From an uncultured Ruminococcus sp. (GTDB lineage: Bacteria; Bacillota; Clostridia; Oscillospirales; Ruminococcaceae), in the NCBI GenBank assembly GCA_947176345.1, contig CAMWQI010000003.1, positions 1 to 50,274 of the forward strand: a stretch of DNA of 50,274 bases, written 5' to 3'. A model generated the notes under the pieces. That model made no database searches, was not told where the DNA came from, and worked only from the letters and a program-made list of their open reading frames with translations. Positions 9,016 through 16,307 of the stretch are shown here, piece after piece. Both the position numbers and the translations under genes were made by a program. Numbering within the stretch: position 1 is the first letter of the stretch; every line of letters starts with the position of its first letter.

Positions 9016-9438
9016 TCAGATTTTTACTGTAAAGCCTGTATTGTCCTTTTTCTTTTCGGACTTTTCAGACGGCTTTGCAGTTTTATATTTCTGTCCCTCC
9101 GGAGCGATAACAAAAAATCCCTTATTGAACATACTGTCACTGAAAGCATCTTCTTCTGAAATTTCTTTCTTTTCCGGAGATTTATTTTCCTTGTCAATAT
9201 AGTATTCGTCAGGAAAATTCTTATATTCAGGTTCAAGCTCCTCCGAAGTAACAGGGCGCTTTATATCTGAAAAATTATTATTTTCCTCGTCGGAGTCTTC
9301 ACTTGCACTGCATTCACCAAGCAGGATTTTTTTGACGGATTCAAAGAAATATCTGTCAACAAACCCGAAATCTTCCCATGCAAGTGCCTCATTGCAGTAT
9401 TGTATCATATCTGCATTACTCATTCTGGTATTGTCCAT
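9016..9438 (-). CDS. Unknown acidic, disordered protein in the nusA-infB operon
   Basis: 140 residues, not recognised. The first 40 residues look folded and helical (MIQYCNEALAWEDFGFVDRYFFESVKKILLG). The rest is a charged low-complexity region (SEDSDEENNNFSD, SPEKKEISEEDAFSD) and the last quarter is Lys-rich (SEKSEKKKDNTGFTVKI). No membrane segment. It sits between infB (76 nt downstream of its stop) and rbfA (18 nt upstream of its start), where most Firmicutes have no gene, or have only ylxP. The codon pattern and spacing look native to the operon. A link to ribosome assembly is suggested only by position. Confidence 0.75.
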   Translation of the reverse strand: MDNTRMSNADMIQYCNEALAWEDFGFVDRYFFESVKKILLGECSASEDSDEENNNFSDIKRPVTSEELEPEYKNFPDEYYIDKENKSPEKKEISEEDAFSDSMFNKGFFVIAPEGQKYKTAKPSEKSEKKKDNTGFTVKI

Positions 9439-9514
9439 AAAATCCGCCGTCCTTTCAATGATTATTCAGAGCATATCCGAAAAATCCGAATACGCCCTGA
9501 TTAAATCGTATATA

Positions 9515-12034
9515 TCAGTCTTCGCGGTACTCCTCAACCATATATGCTTCGAATATATCGCCCTCTTTAACGTCACTGAACTTGTCAAGGCTTATACCGC
9601 ATTCGTAACCGTCGGCGACTTCCTTTGCATCGTCCTTGAAACGTTTCAGACCGGCTATTTTATCGTCGGCTATAATAATTCCGTCGCGGACAATACGCAC
9701 CTGACAGCCTCTTGTAACCTTACCGCTAAGAACGTAACTTCCGGCAACCATACCGACATTTGAAATCTTATATACCTGTCTTACTTCCGCACGTCCTAAC
9801 TCTACCTCACGGAATTTAGGTGCAAGCATACCCTTCATAGCGGTTGTGATTTCTTCTATGGCATCATAGATAATTCTATAAAGACGTATATCAACGCCAT
9901 CACGGACTGCATTTTCAGCAGCGACGGGGTCGGGTCTTACATTGAAACCAACAATAATTGCATTGGAGGCGTTTGCAAGCATAACGTCACTTTCCTTGAC
10001 CGCACCTACAGCACCATGAATTACACGTACTCTTACTTCATTATTGGAGAGCTTTTCAAGTGACTGCTTGACAGCCTCAACAGAACCCTGAACATCTGCC
10101 TTTACGATAATAGGAAGTTCCTTTATTTCGCCCTCTGCAATCTGACTGAACAGGTTATCAAGTGTAACTTTTCTGTAAGAATTAAACTGCTCCTGTTTAG
10201 CCTCATGCTTTCTTTTTTCAACAAGTTCACGGGCAAGTCTTTCGTCCTCAACAGCATTAAAAATATCACCAGCACTTGGCACTTCTGCAAGTCCCGTAAT
10301 CTCAACCGGCACAGAAGGACCAGCAGATTTTACAGTGCGTCCCTTATAGTTTGTCATAACTCTTACATGACCCACTGCCGTACCGGCTATGAGTACATCA
10401 CCCTGATGTAATGTACCATTCTGTACAAGGAGTGTAGCTATAGGACCTCTGCCCTTGTCAAGACGTGCTTCAATTACAGTACCTTTTGCAAGTCTGTCCG
10501 GATTGGCTTTTAGTTCCTTTACTTCTGCAACAAGTAATACGTTTTCAAGTAATTCGTCAATACCCTCACCAGTTTTGGCAGAAACAGGCACACAGATAAC
10601 ATCACCGCCCCATTCTTCGCATACAATGTCGTATTTTGTGAGTTCTTCCTTTATTCTGTCGGGATTTGCACCCTCTTTGTCCATTTTGTTTATGGCAACA
10701 ATAAGCGAAACTCCGGCAGCTTTGGCGTGGTTGATAGATTCAACAGTCTGTGGCATGATGCCATCATCTGCGGCAACAACAAGAATTGCTATATCCGTGA
10801 TATTAGCACCTCTTGCACGCATAGATGTGAATGCCTCATGTCCGGGGGTATCAAGGAAAGTAATGCTCTGTCCGTTGACTTTTACCTGATATGCACCGAT
10901 ATGCTGTGTAATACCACCGGCTTCACCGTCGGCAACATGAGCATTTCTTATGCGGTCAAGAATAGATGTCTTACCATGGTCAACGTGACCCATTACGACA
11001 ACAACCGGACAGCGTTCTTCAAGGTTTGTATCGTCATCGTCGCTGTCGTCAATGAGACGTTCTTCAATGGTAACGATTACTTCCTTTTCGACTTTTGCAC
11101 CAAGTTCTTCGGAAACAAGTGATGCTGTGTCAAAGTCAATCTCCTGATTTATAGTAGCCATTATTCCCAGCCCCATAAGCTTTTTGATTACTTCTGTAGC
11201 TGTGGCTTTAAGACGGGTAGCAAGTTCACTTACTGTGATATTATCCGGAATTAGTACCTTTAACTGCTGTTTTCTTGCTCTTTCAAGTTCAAGACGTTTG
11301 AGTTTTTCCGTTTCAGTTTCCTTTTTAGAATACTGCTGTCTTGCACGCTGTGCTGATTTCTGACTTATCTTCTGTTTCTTTGAGGAATAATTATCATTTT
11401 TATGTTTGTTGGTGGGGACTATCTGTTCATAGCGTTCATTATATTTATCAAGGTCGACGTAACTTCCTCTTGTATCAACGGTTCTCCGCTGTGTAGAAGT
11501 CTGTGCGGTCTCTGAACTGAATGTAGCATTAAATTCGGAGCGTTCACCTCTGTCACGGGCTTTAGCCTGAGTTTTCTGTTTGTCATTTTTTCTGCCTGTT
11601 TTTATTTTAGGCTGTTCAGCAGACTTTGAAGTTTCAGCGGATTGAGTTTCAGGGGCTTTGCTGATAACTTTTTCTTTTGGCTGTTCACTGACGGGTGTTT
11701 CCTGTTTTTTAGGAGTTTCCGGCTTTTTGTCGGATTTTTTAGCCGGTGCGGACTGTTTATTATTTCTGTCATTTTTTCTGCCGGAATTTTTCTTTTCCTG
11801 CCTGTCATCTTTTTTAGCTGGCTTTTCGTCGTTTCTTGACTGATAATAGGAGTCAAAGTTTTTCACTTCATGTTTTCTGGTGTAGTGTTCAAGCAGTAAA
11901 TTCATTTCTGCCTCATTTAGACTGCTTGATGCGTTTCTTTTCTTATTGTCCTTTGCCGAAAAGAAATCAACAATATCCTGAACAGAAACATTGAAATCTT
12001 TAGCAGCATCACTTATTTTTATTTTTTTGGTCAT
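9515..12034 (-). CDS. infB: Translation initiation factor IF-2
   Basis: GTPase that delivers fMet-tRNA to the 30S subunit. 839 residues, within the usual range. An N-terminal IF2_N-like segment ([22 protein letters not shown]) is followed by a long Lys/Asn/Gln/Pro-rich disordered stretch to about residue 240. A second IF2_N domain follows ([16 protein letters not shown]). The G domain has G1 [10 protein letters not shown]3 DTPGHEAF and G4 NKMD. Domains II-IV end with the C2 fMet-tRNA-binding domain ([21 protein letters not shown]). It lies 55 nt downstream of ylxQ in the conserved operon. Confidence 0.97.
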   Translation of the reverse strand: MTKKIKISDAAKDFNVSVQDIVDFFSAKDNKKRNASSSLNEAEMNLLLEHYTRKHEVKNFDSYYQSRNDEKPAKKDDRQEKKNSGRKNDRNNKQSAPAKKSDKKPETPKKQETPVSEQPKEKVISKAPETQSAETSKSAEQPKIKTGRKNDKQKTQAKARDRGERSEFNATFSSETAQTSTQRRTVDTRGSYVDLDKYNERYEQIVPTNKHKNDNYSSKKQKISQKSAQRARQQYSKKETETEKLKRLELERARKQQLKVLIPDNITVSELATRLKATATEVIKKLMGLGIMATINQEIDFDTASLVSEELGAKVEKEVIVTIEERLIDDSDDDDTNLEERCPVVVVMGHVDHGKTSILDRIRNAHVADGEAGGITQHIGAYQVKVNGQSITFLDTPGHEAFTSMRARGANITDIAILVVAADDGIMPQTVESINHAKAAGVSLIVAINKMDKEGANPDRIKEELTKYDIVCEEWGGDVICVPVSAKTGEGIDELLENVLLVAEVKELKANPDRLAKGTVIEARLDKGRGPIATLLVQNGTLHQGDVLIAGTAVGHVRVMTNYKGRTVKSAGPSVPVEITGLAEVPSAGDIFNAVEDERLARELVEKRKHEAKQEQFNSYRKVTLDNLFSQIAEGEIKELPIIVKADVQGSVEAVKQSLEKLSNNEVRVRVIHGAVGAVKESDVMLANASNAIIVGFNVRPDPVAAENAVRDGVDIRLYRIIYDAIEEITTAMKGMLAPKFREVELGRAEVRQVYKISNVGMVAGSYVLSGKVTRGCQVRIVRDGIIIADDKIAGLKRFKDDAKEVADGYECGISLDKFSDVKEGDIFEAYMVEEYRED

Positions 12035-12089
12035 AGGCTCATATCCCTCCAGTTAGTAGTGCCGTACAGTTTAAAGATACGGCTGTGTT

Positions 12090-12395
12090 TCAGGTATTAA
12101 TTTTAACAAAACCGTCCGAAAATCCCTTGTCACATACAGCAATTACTGCTGTGACCTTTCCACAAATATCAGCCATTTCATCTTTTGAAACTGCCGTTTT
12201 TATAAGCGGAACGGAATATTTTTTACAGATAAAATCAATTTCCTTGACGGTTTTTTCTGACGTATCAGATGCAGTAAGAACACAGTACGCTGTGCCGTTT
12301 CTGACGGAATCACAGGCACTGTCAAAGCCCTTTACAGCTTTTCCGGCTTTCATGCATATTGTAAGCAGATTAACTGTTTTTTTCGAGTTCATCAT
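12090..12395 (-). CDS. ylxQ: L7Ae/L30e-family RNA-binding protein YlxQ
   Basis: 101 residues with the L7Ae fold: LLTICMKAGKAVKGFDSACDSVRNG is the typical N-terminal KaG...G segment and VPLIKTAVSKDEMADICGK the later conserved core. Members bind kink-turn RNA; the cellular target of YlxQ is not well established. Two adjacent ATG codons compete (12395 and 12392). GGGGGA lies only 2 nt before the first and 5 nt before the second, so Met2 may be the real start. The gene overlaps the 3' end of ylxR by 26 nt, the normal order nusA-ylxR-ylxQ-infB. Confidence 0.88.
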   Translation of the reverse strand: MMNSKKTVNLLTICMKAGKAVKGFDSACDSVRNGTAYCVLTASDTSEKTVKEIDFICKKYSVPLIKTAVSKDEMADICGKVTAVIAVCDKGFSDGFVKINT

Positions 12396-12639
12396 TCATT
12401 CCCCCGTAAATATCATCATCTATTCTGCATGAAAAAGCCTTTTCAAAGCGTCTTGCCTTACGTGCCTTAGTGAAACATTCAATGTTCCGGCATATATATG
12501 CACCGCGTCCGGACTTCTTGCCGGTAAAATCAAGGCTTATTTCACCCTCCGGAGACTTTACAACACGTATAAGCTCCTTTTTAGGCTTCATATCGTTACA
12601 GCCAAGACACATTCTCATGGGAATTTTTTTAGGTTTCAT
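12370..12639 (-). CDS. ylxR: YlxR (DUF448) RNA-binding protein
   Basis: 89 residues matching the whole family. RMCLGCNDMKPKKELIRVV at the N-terminus, the invariant GRGAYIC, and ECFTKARKARRFEKAF at the C-terminus are all present. In Bacillus subtilis the homologue was renamed RnpM after reports that it binds RNase P RNA and modulates its activity; that role is literature knowledge, not visible here. It starts 3 nt after the nusA stop, so it is translated with NusA. Confidence 0.93.
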   Translation of the reverse strand: MKPKKIPMRMCLGCNDMKPKKELIRVVKSPEGEISLDFTGKKSGRGAYICRNIECFTKARKARRFEKAFSCRIDDDIYGGMNDELEKNS

Positions 12640-12642
12640 AAT

Positions 12643-13833
12643 TTATTCCTCTGCCGGAGTTTCTGTTTCCGGTTCTGATACTTCATCTGTTTCAAGATTT
12701 TCAGAAACTTCTTCTGTTATTTCTGCCTGTGCTGGCTCTTCAACCTTAAAATCAGGGCTTAACTCCGGTGCTTCCTGATTTGTTTCAATATCAAACTGTG
12801 GTTTTATGTCAATTTTATAGCCAGTAAGTTTAGCGGCAAGTTTTGCATTCTGTCCCTTATTACCGATAGCAAGTGAAAGCTGATTATTCGGCACTATAAC
12901 AGTACAGGTTTTTTCTTCCTCTGACGTGATAACAGTCTTGATTACTTCTGCCGGAGCAAGTGCCTTTGAAATGAAAGTTTCCGGCACTTCATTCCATAGA
13001 ATAATGTCGATTTTTTCCTCATTGAGTTCTTTTACCACAGCCTTTACTCTTGAATGTTTAGGACCTATGCAAGCACCCACAGCGTCAACATTAGTGTCTC
13101 TTGACCATACAGCCATTTTAGTACGTGAGCCGGCTTCTCTTGAAATAGCTTTTACTTCAACAGTTCCGTCATATATTTCGGGGACTTCCAGTTCAAAAAG
13201 TCTTTTTACAAGGTCTTTGTGAGTACGTGAAATTTTCACTATAGGTTTTTTAGTTTTTCCTACAATACTTGTAACATATACCTTTATCGGCTTGCCTATC
13301 TCAAGTTTTTCATTCGGTATCTGTTCATTCTTGAAAAGATAAAGTTCTGTTCCGTCGTATTCGATTGTAACAGTACCTCTTCCGGCATCAATCTGTGATA
13401 TTTTTCCGGTAATGCATTCATGTTCCTTTGACTCAAAACGACTTAACATCTGTTCACGGTTGATTTCCCTGAGGTCGCCTTTTATGGACTGTTTAGCGGA
13501 GAGAGCAGCCATTCTGCCAAGCTTTGAAATATCAATCTCCTTGAGAATTTTTCCGCCGATATATGCATTAGGGTCAATAGTTCTTGCAACGTCAATATTG
13601 ATTTCGTTTTCGTCAATCGGGTAATCGTCAATGATTTCCTGTTCAATGTACATTGCAAATTTCTTTGTAAGGGGGTCAATATCAACCCTTATACGTTCTT
13701 CACTGTGCGGATAAGCCTTTCTTGCAGCTTTAAGCATAGCCGATTTTACTTTTTCGATAAGAAGTTCAGTCTCCACGCTGTTTTCAGCTCCAAGAGATTC
13801 AAGAGCCTCGAAAAAGCTGTTGTTAATTTTCAT
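12643..13833 (-). CDS. nusA: Transcription termination/antitermination factor NusA
   Basis: Binds RNA polymerase and nascent RNA to modulate pausing, termination and antitermination. 396 residues. An N-terminal polymerase-binding domain (to about 125) is followed by an S1 domain (HECITGKISQIDAGRGTVTIE...), KH1 (GACIGPKHSRVKAVVKEL) and KH2 (LAIGNKGQNAKLAAKLTGYKI). After about residue 345 comes an acidic Glu/Pro/Thr-rich tail in place of the Gram-negative AR repeats, normal for Firmicutes with a modest extension. The gap to rimP is 39 nt. It may regulate its own operon through the structured leader upstream of rimP. Confidence 0.96.
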   Translation of the reverse strand: MKINNSFFEALESLGAENSVETELLIEKVKSAMLKAARKAYPHSEERIRVDIDPLTKKFAMYIEQEIIDDYPIDENEINIDVARTIDPNAYIGGKILKEIDISKLGRMAALSAKQSIKGDLREINREQMLSRFESKEHECITGKISQIDAGRGTVTIEYDGTELYLFKNEQIPNEKLEIGKPIKVYVTSIVGKTKKPIVKISRTHKDLVKRLFELEVPEIYDGTVEVKAISREAGSRTKMAVWSRDTNVDAVGACIGPKHSRVKAVVKELNEEKIDIILWNEVPETFISKALAPAEVIKTVITSEEEKTCTVIVPNNQLSLAIGNKGQNAKLAAKLTGYKIDIKPQFDIETNQEAPELSPDFKVEEPAQAEITEEVSENLETDEVSEPETETPAEE

Positions 13834-13872
13834 TTCTGTATATTCCTCCAGTATATATTTTTTTAATTATTT

Positions 13873-14346
13873 TCAGATTTCAAAATAGAGTTTTACAAAT
13901 GCTATATCAGCCAGCGGAAATTTCTTCATAGTTCCATCATCAAGGATAACAGAAACTCCGTCCTTGTCCGCACCGGAAAGTTCAGCGACGATTTCCTTTT
14001 CACCGTCAATGTTCCTTATAAAACGTATTCTGACCATATCACCCTCACAGACTTCAAAATGTTCTTCCTTGACAAGTTCCCTTTCAAGACCAGCCGAACC
14101 GACTTCAAGAACATAGCTTTGTGCTATAGGGTCTTTTTCGTCCATAATATCGTTTATGGGAGCGGTAGCTCTTTCACAGTCATCAATAGTTATTCCGTCG
14201 TCGCTGTCAATGAATACACAGAGATGCCAGACTGCACCTTCCTTTTCATAACATACGTCCCATAGATAATAGCCGAGTTCGTCGGTTATCGGCTTTATCA
14301 GGTCATAGACTTTCTGTTCAGTAGCACCGAATTTTTTAAACTTCAT
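13873..14346 (-). CDS. rimP: Ribosome maturation factor RimP
   Basis: Assists 30S assembly. 157 residues, normal. N-terminal domain with VYDLIKPITDELGYYLWDVCYEKEG and the conserved VFIDSDDGITIDDCERA; C-terminal SH3-like domain with YVLEVGSAGLERELVKEEHFE. It is the first gene of the rimP-nusA-infB operon. AAAGGAGATGATG directly precedes the ATG at 14346. The promoter lies about 190 nt upstream, leaving a leader of roughly 180 nt with two hairpins. Confidence 0.95.
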   Translation of the reverse strand: MKFKKFGATEQKVYDLIKPITDELGYYLWDVCYEKEGAVWHLCVFIDSDDGITIDDCERATAPINDIMDEKDPIAQSYVLEVGSAGLERELVKEEHFEVCEGDMVRIRFIRNIDGEKEIVAELSGADKDGVSVILDDGTMKKFPLADIAFVKLYFEI

Positions 14347-14447
14347 AATACATCATCTCCTTTCGTGAATAAGCATAGCTGTATTTATGTGAATAATGCA
14401 TATATTTCAAAGTTAAATTATGTCATATATGCCATTTTTTTGTTTTC

Positions 14448-14466
14448 AGGTGAGAGAATTTCACCT
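14448..14466 (-). other. Leader hairpin 2 of the rimP operon
   Basis: AGGTGA pairs with TCACCT around a 7-nt loop in the rimP leader RNA. It is followed by an A-rich stretch, not a U-run, so it is not a terminator on its own. It may protect or restructure the leader. Confidence 0.4.
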
Positions 14467-14489
14467 TATGACAGTCAAATAAATAAACG

Positions 14490-14513
14490 AAAGACCGGAT
14501 GTATCCGGTCTTT
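14490..14513 (-). other. Leader hairpin 1 of the rimP operon, possible attenuator
   Basis: A 10-bp perfect stem (AAAGACCGGA / TCCGGTCTTT) with a 4-nt loop begins about 16 nt downstream of the predicted transcription start. In the leader RNA it is followed by CGUUUAUUUAUU, a weak U-rich tail. It could be a leaky terminator or a 5' stabilising stem. Confidence 0.5.
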
Positions 14514-14535
14514 GTGTCAGCTATTACCATATTTT

Positions 14536-14564
14536 ATTATATCACATCTTTATTCAAAAATCAA
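14536..14564 (-). promoter_or_regulatory. Promoter of the rimP-nusA-infB operon
   Basis: On the minus strand TTGATT (14559-14564), 17 nt, then TATAAT (14536-14541). Predicted start near 14529. This and the divergent plus-strand promoter at 14612 share the 336-nt gap between rimP and the solute-binding-protein gene, which holds no credible gene. Confidence 0.8.
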
Positions 14565-14611
14565 GTCTTTTCAGAAAATTTCTTTTCCGAATCTTATATT
14601 TTACAAAATAC

Positions 14612-14641
14612 TTGACATATACGGAAATAATAATGTATAAT
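14612..14641 (+). promoter_or_regulatory. Promoter of the solute-binding lipoprotein gene
   Basis: TTGACA (14612-14617), 18 nt, TATAAT (14636-14641), followed 25 nt later by AAAGGAG (14667-14672 region) and the ATG at 14683. Both hexamers match the sigma-A consensus exactly. Confidence 0.85.
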
Positions 14642-14682
14642 TAAATCAAGTTTCATAAAAATATAAAAGGAGCTTCTGAAAA

Positions 14683-16191
14683 ATGAAAAAAATAAAGAAA
14701 ATGCTAACGGGAATTATTGCCATAGTGTCAGTAATGACCCCAGCAGTTTCATGCAGTGCAGACAAAAGTCATAAGGCAGGCAGTTTATCAATACCTGAAA
14801 CAACCACTAATCAGACAACAGTTGAGGAAACAACTACAGCAATGTCAACAATAATCACAACTACCGCAAAAAAAACTAATAACCGAAAAAAAAATACCAC
14901 AACCACTACCGCACCCTCCGTTACTGAACCCGAAACAGAACCTGAACCTTTACCAGTTCAGGATTACGGGGAACGTGCGGATATTCATGGCATGGAAATA
15001 GTATGGCTATCGGATTATGACCTCAATCCACAGGTGGGGCAGGAACGTCCTACTCCGGTTGCCTTGTTTGAAGATATATACGGCGGAAAAATACGGTATG
15101 TCCAGACTTCATTGAAAAATAAGTACACTACTCTTTCGGCAATGCTTCTTGCTGGTGATGAAGTTGATATGTTTGAGTACGAACAAGGCGCATTCCCTAA
15201 AGGCGTACTGAACCAGCAGTATCAGGCACTTGACCCTTATTTCAGGTCTATGGGTATGAATTACGATATATGGGAAAATATGGAAGATATAATTGAGTCC
15301 CTTGAATATAAGGGTGAACATTATGTTATACCATATTCATTCTCAAATCCCATTGTAATGACATACAGCCGTAAACTAATAAGTGATTACGGTCTTGACG
15401 ACCCGTATAAACTCTATCAGAATGACAAATGGAACTGGGATACATTCATGGATATTGCCGAAACATACCATAAGAAAACCGGTAAACCCGCTATAAGAGG
15501 AGATTTCGGAAATGCTCTTATTCATTCGTCCGGCTACAGAATTATTGACTACAGAAACGGAAAACTTGTAAACAATATAAATCATGCACCTATCCGCTAT
15601 GCTGAATTATTTATGCAGGAAATAGGCAGAAAATCCCTCTACTCAACAACATGGAGTGATTCCTATACAACGGAAACTCTTTTCTTTGCTAACAATAGCT
15701 GGACTTTAGGTACTTCAAATGTAAATAATCCAAATATGGACTTAATGGTTGTACCTGTCCCCAAAGACCCCGAAGTTGAGGGAAATTATATATTATGCGA
15801 TTTGGACGCAAAAATGCTTGTAAAAAATTCCACAAAAGGTGATGCTGTAGCAACGTATATCATGTGTGAACGTATAGTAGCCTCACAGCCTGAATATAAA
15901 GCTGGTGCTAAGGCTTATGCGACAACTCCGGTCAAATCGTCAAGCGGTACAGTCAAAAGCTACATAACAGCTGAACAGTATGATGCTATACAATCATTCA
16001 TTGACCCTGCAAAAGTAACTCCGGTATTCGATTACATATGGGGCATGGGTAATACTGCATCAGGTTCAGGCGGAATAATGGAAAGTCTTTCAAATGCTTT
16101 CCTTATTAATGACGGTTATGAAAATGACTGGAAAAATCTCCGCAACTCATACTATAGTACAATAAATGAAGTGATTAATGAATATCAGTAA
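14683..16191 (+). CDS. Extracellular solute-binding lipoprotein, sugar ABC (family 1) type, orphan
   Basis: 502 residues. A basic N-terminus and hydrophobic core end in AVSC, so Cys24 is the likely lipid-anchored residue. A Thr-rich spacer spans roughly residues 39-85, typical of ruminococcal surface proteins. The binding domain starts near residue 100 (MEIVWLSDYD) and has family-1 features: MLLAGDEVDMFEYEQ, YVIPYSFSNPIVMTYSRKLI, DKWNWDTFMDIAETY. The last segment (SLSNAFLINDGYENDWKN) resembles the usual C-terminal hinge region. A carbohydrate ligand is likely from the family. No permease or ATPase gene is adjacent, so it must use membrane components encoded elsewhere or act as a sensor or capture protein. 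A tandem repeat follows the stop codon. Confidence 0.85.
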   Translation: MKKIKKMLTGIIAIVSVMTPAVSCSADKSHKAGSLSIPETTTNQTTVEETTTAMSTIITTTAKKTNNRKKNTTTTTAPSVTEPETEPEPLPVQDYGERADIHGMEIVWLSDYDLNPQVGQERPTPVALFEDIYGGKIRYVQTSLKNKYTTLSAMLLAGDEVDMFEYEQGAFPKGVLNQQYQALDPYFRSMGMNYDIWENMEDIIESLEYKGEHYVIPYSFSNPIVMTYSRKLISDYGLDDPYKLYQNDKWNWDTFMDIAETYHKKTGKPAIRGDFGNALIHSSGYRIIDYRNGKLVNNINHAPIRYAELFMQEIGRKSLYSTTWSDSYTTETLFFANNSWTLGTSNVNNPNMDLMVVPVPKDPEVEGNYILCDLDAKMLVKNSTKGDAVATYIMCERIVASQPEYKAGAKAYATTPVKSSSGTVKSYITAEQYDAIQSFIDPAKVTPVFDYIWGMGNTASGSGGIMESLSNAFLINDGYENDWKNLRNSYYSTINEVINEYQ

Positions 16192-16209
16192 TACAAAGCT
16201 AAATAACAC

Positions 16210-16284
16210 GGAAATCAAAAAAATCACACGCAAAATACAAAAAAGTCACACGCGAAATACAAAAAATTTTGAAAATTGATTTCC
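16210..16284 (+). repeat. Two tandem 22-nt repeat units enclosed by an inverted repeat
   Basis: Unit 1 begins at 16224 (TCACACGCAAAATAC plus A6G) and unit 2 at 16246 (TCACACGCGAAATAC plus A6), period 22 nt. They are flanked by GGAAATCAA (16210-16218) and its complement TTGATTTCC (16276-16284), so the units could sit in the loop of a 9-bp stem. Unit 2 with its flanking A-tracts is identical to the copy at 521-547. Too few units, and no spacers, for a CRISPR array. Function unknown. Confidence 0.7.
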
Positions 16285-16307
16285 ACGGTTAAATAAGGAC
16301 ATAAATA

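Noticed and set aside
11602..11856. Several open frames on both strands over the low-complexity part of infB
   Set aside because: They are frame shadows of the Lys/Asn/Pro-rich IF-2 linker and have no start signals.
14365..14640. Open frame of 91 codons on the plus strand between rimP and the solute-binding-protein gene
   Set aside because: It runs through the rimP promoter and leader hairpins, has no ribosome site and has AT-driven composition (many Ile, Lys, Tyr, Asn).
16224..16266. Possible CRISPR array from the TCACACGC repeat
   Set aside because: Only two adjacent units with no unique spacers and no cas genes in the window.
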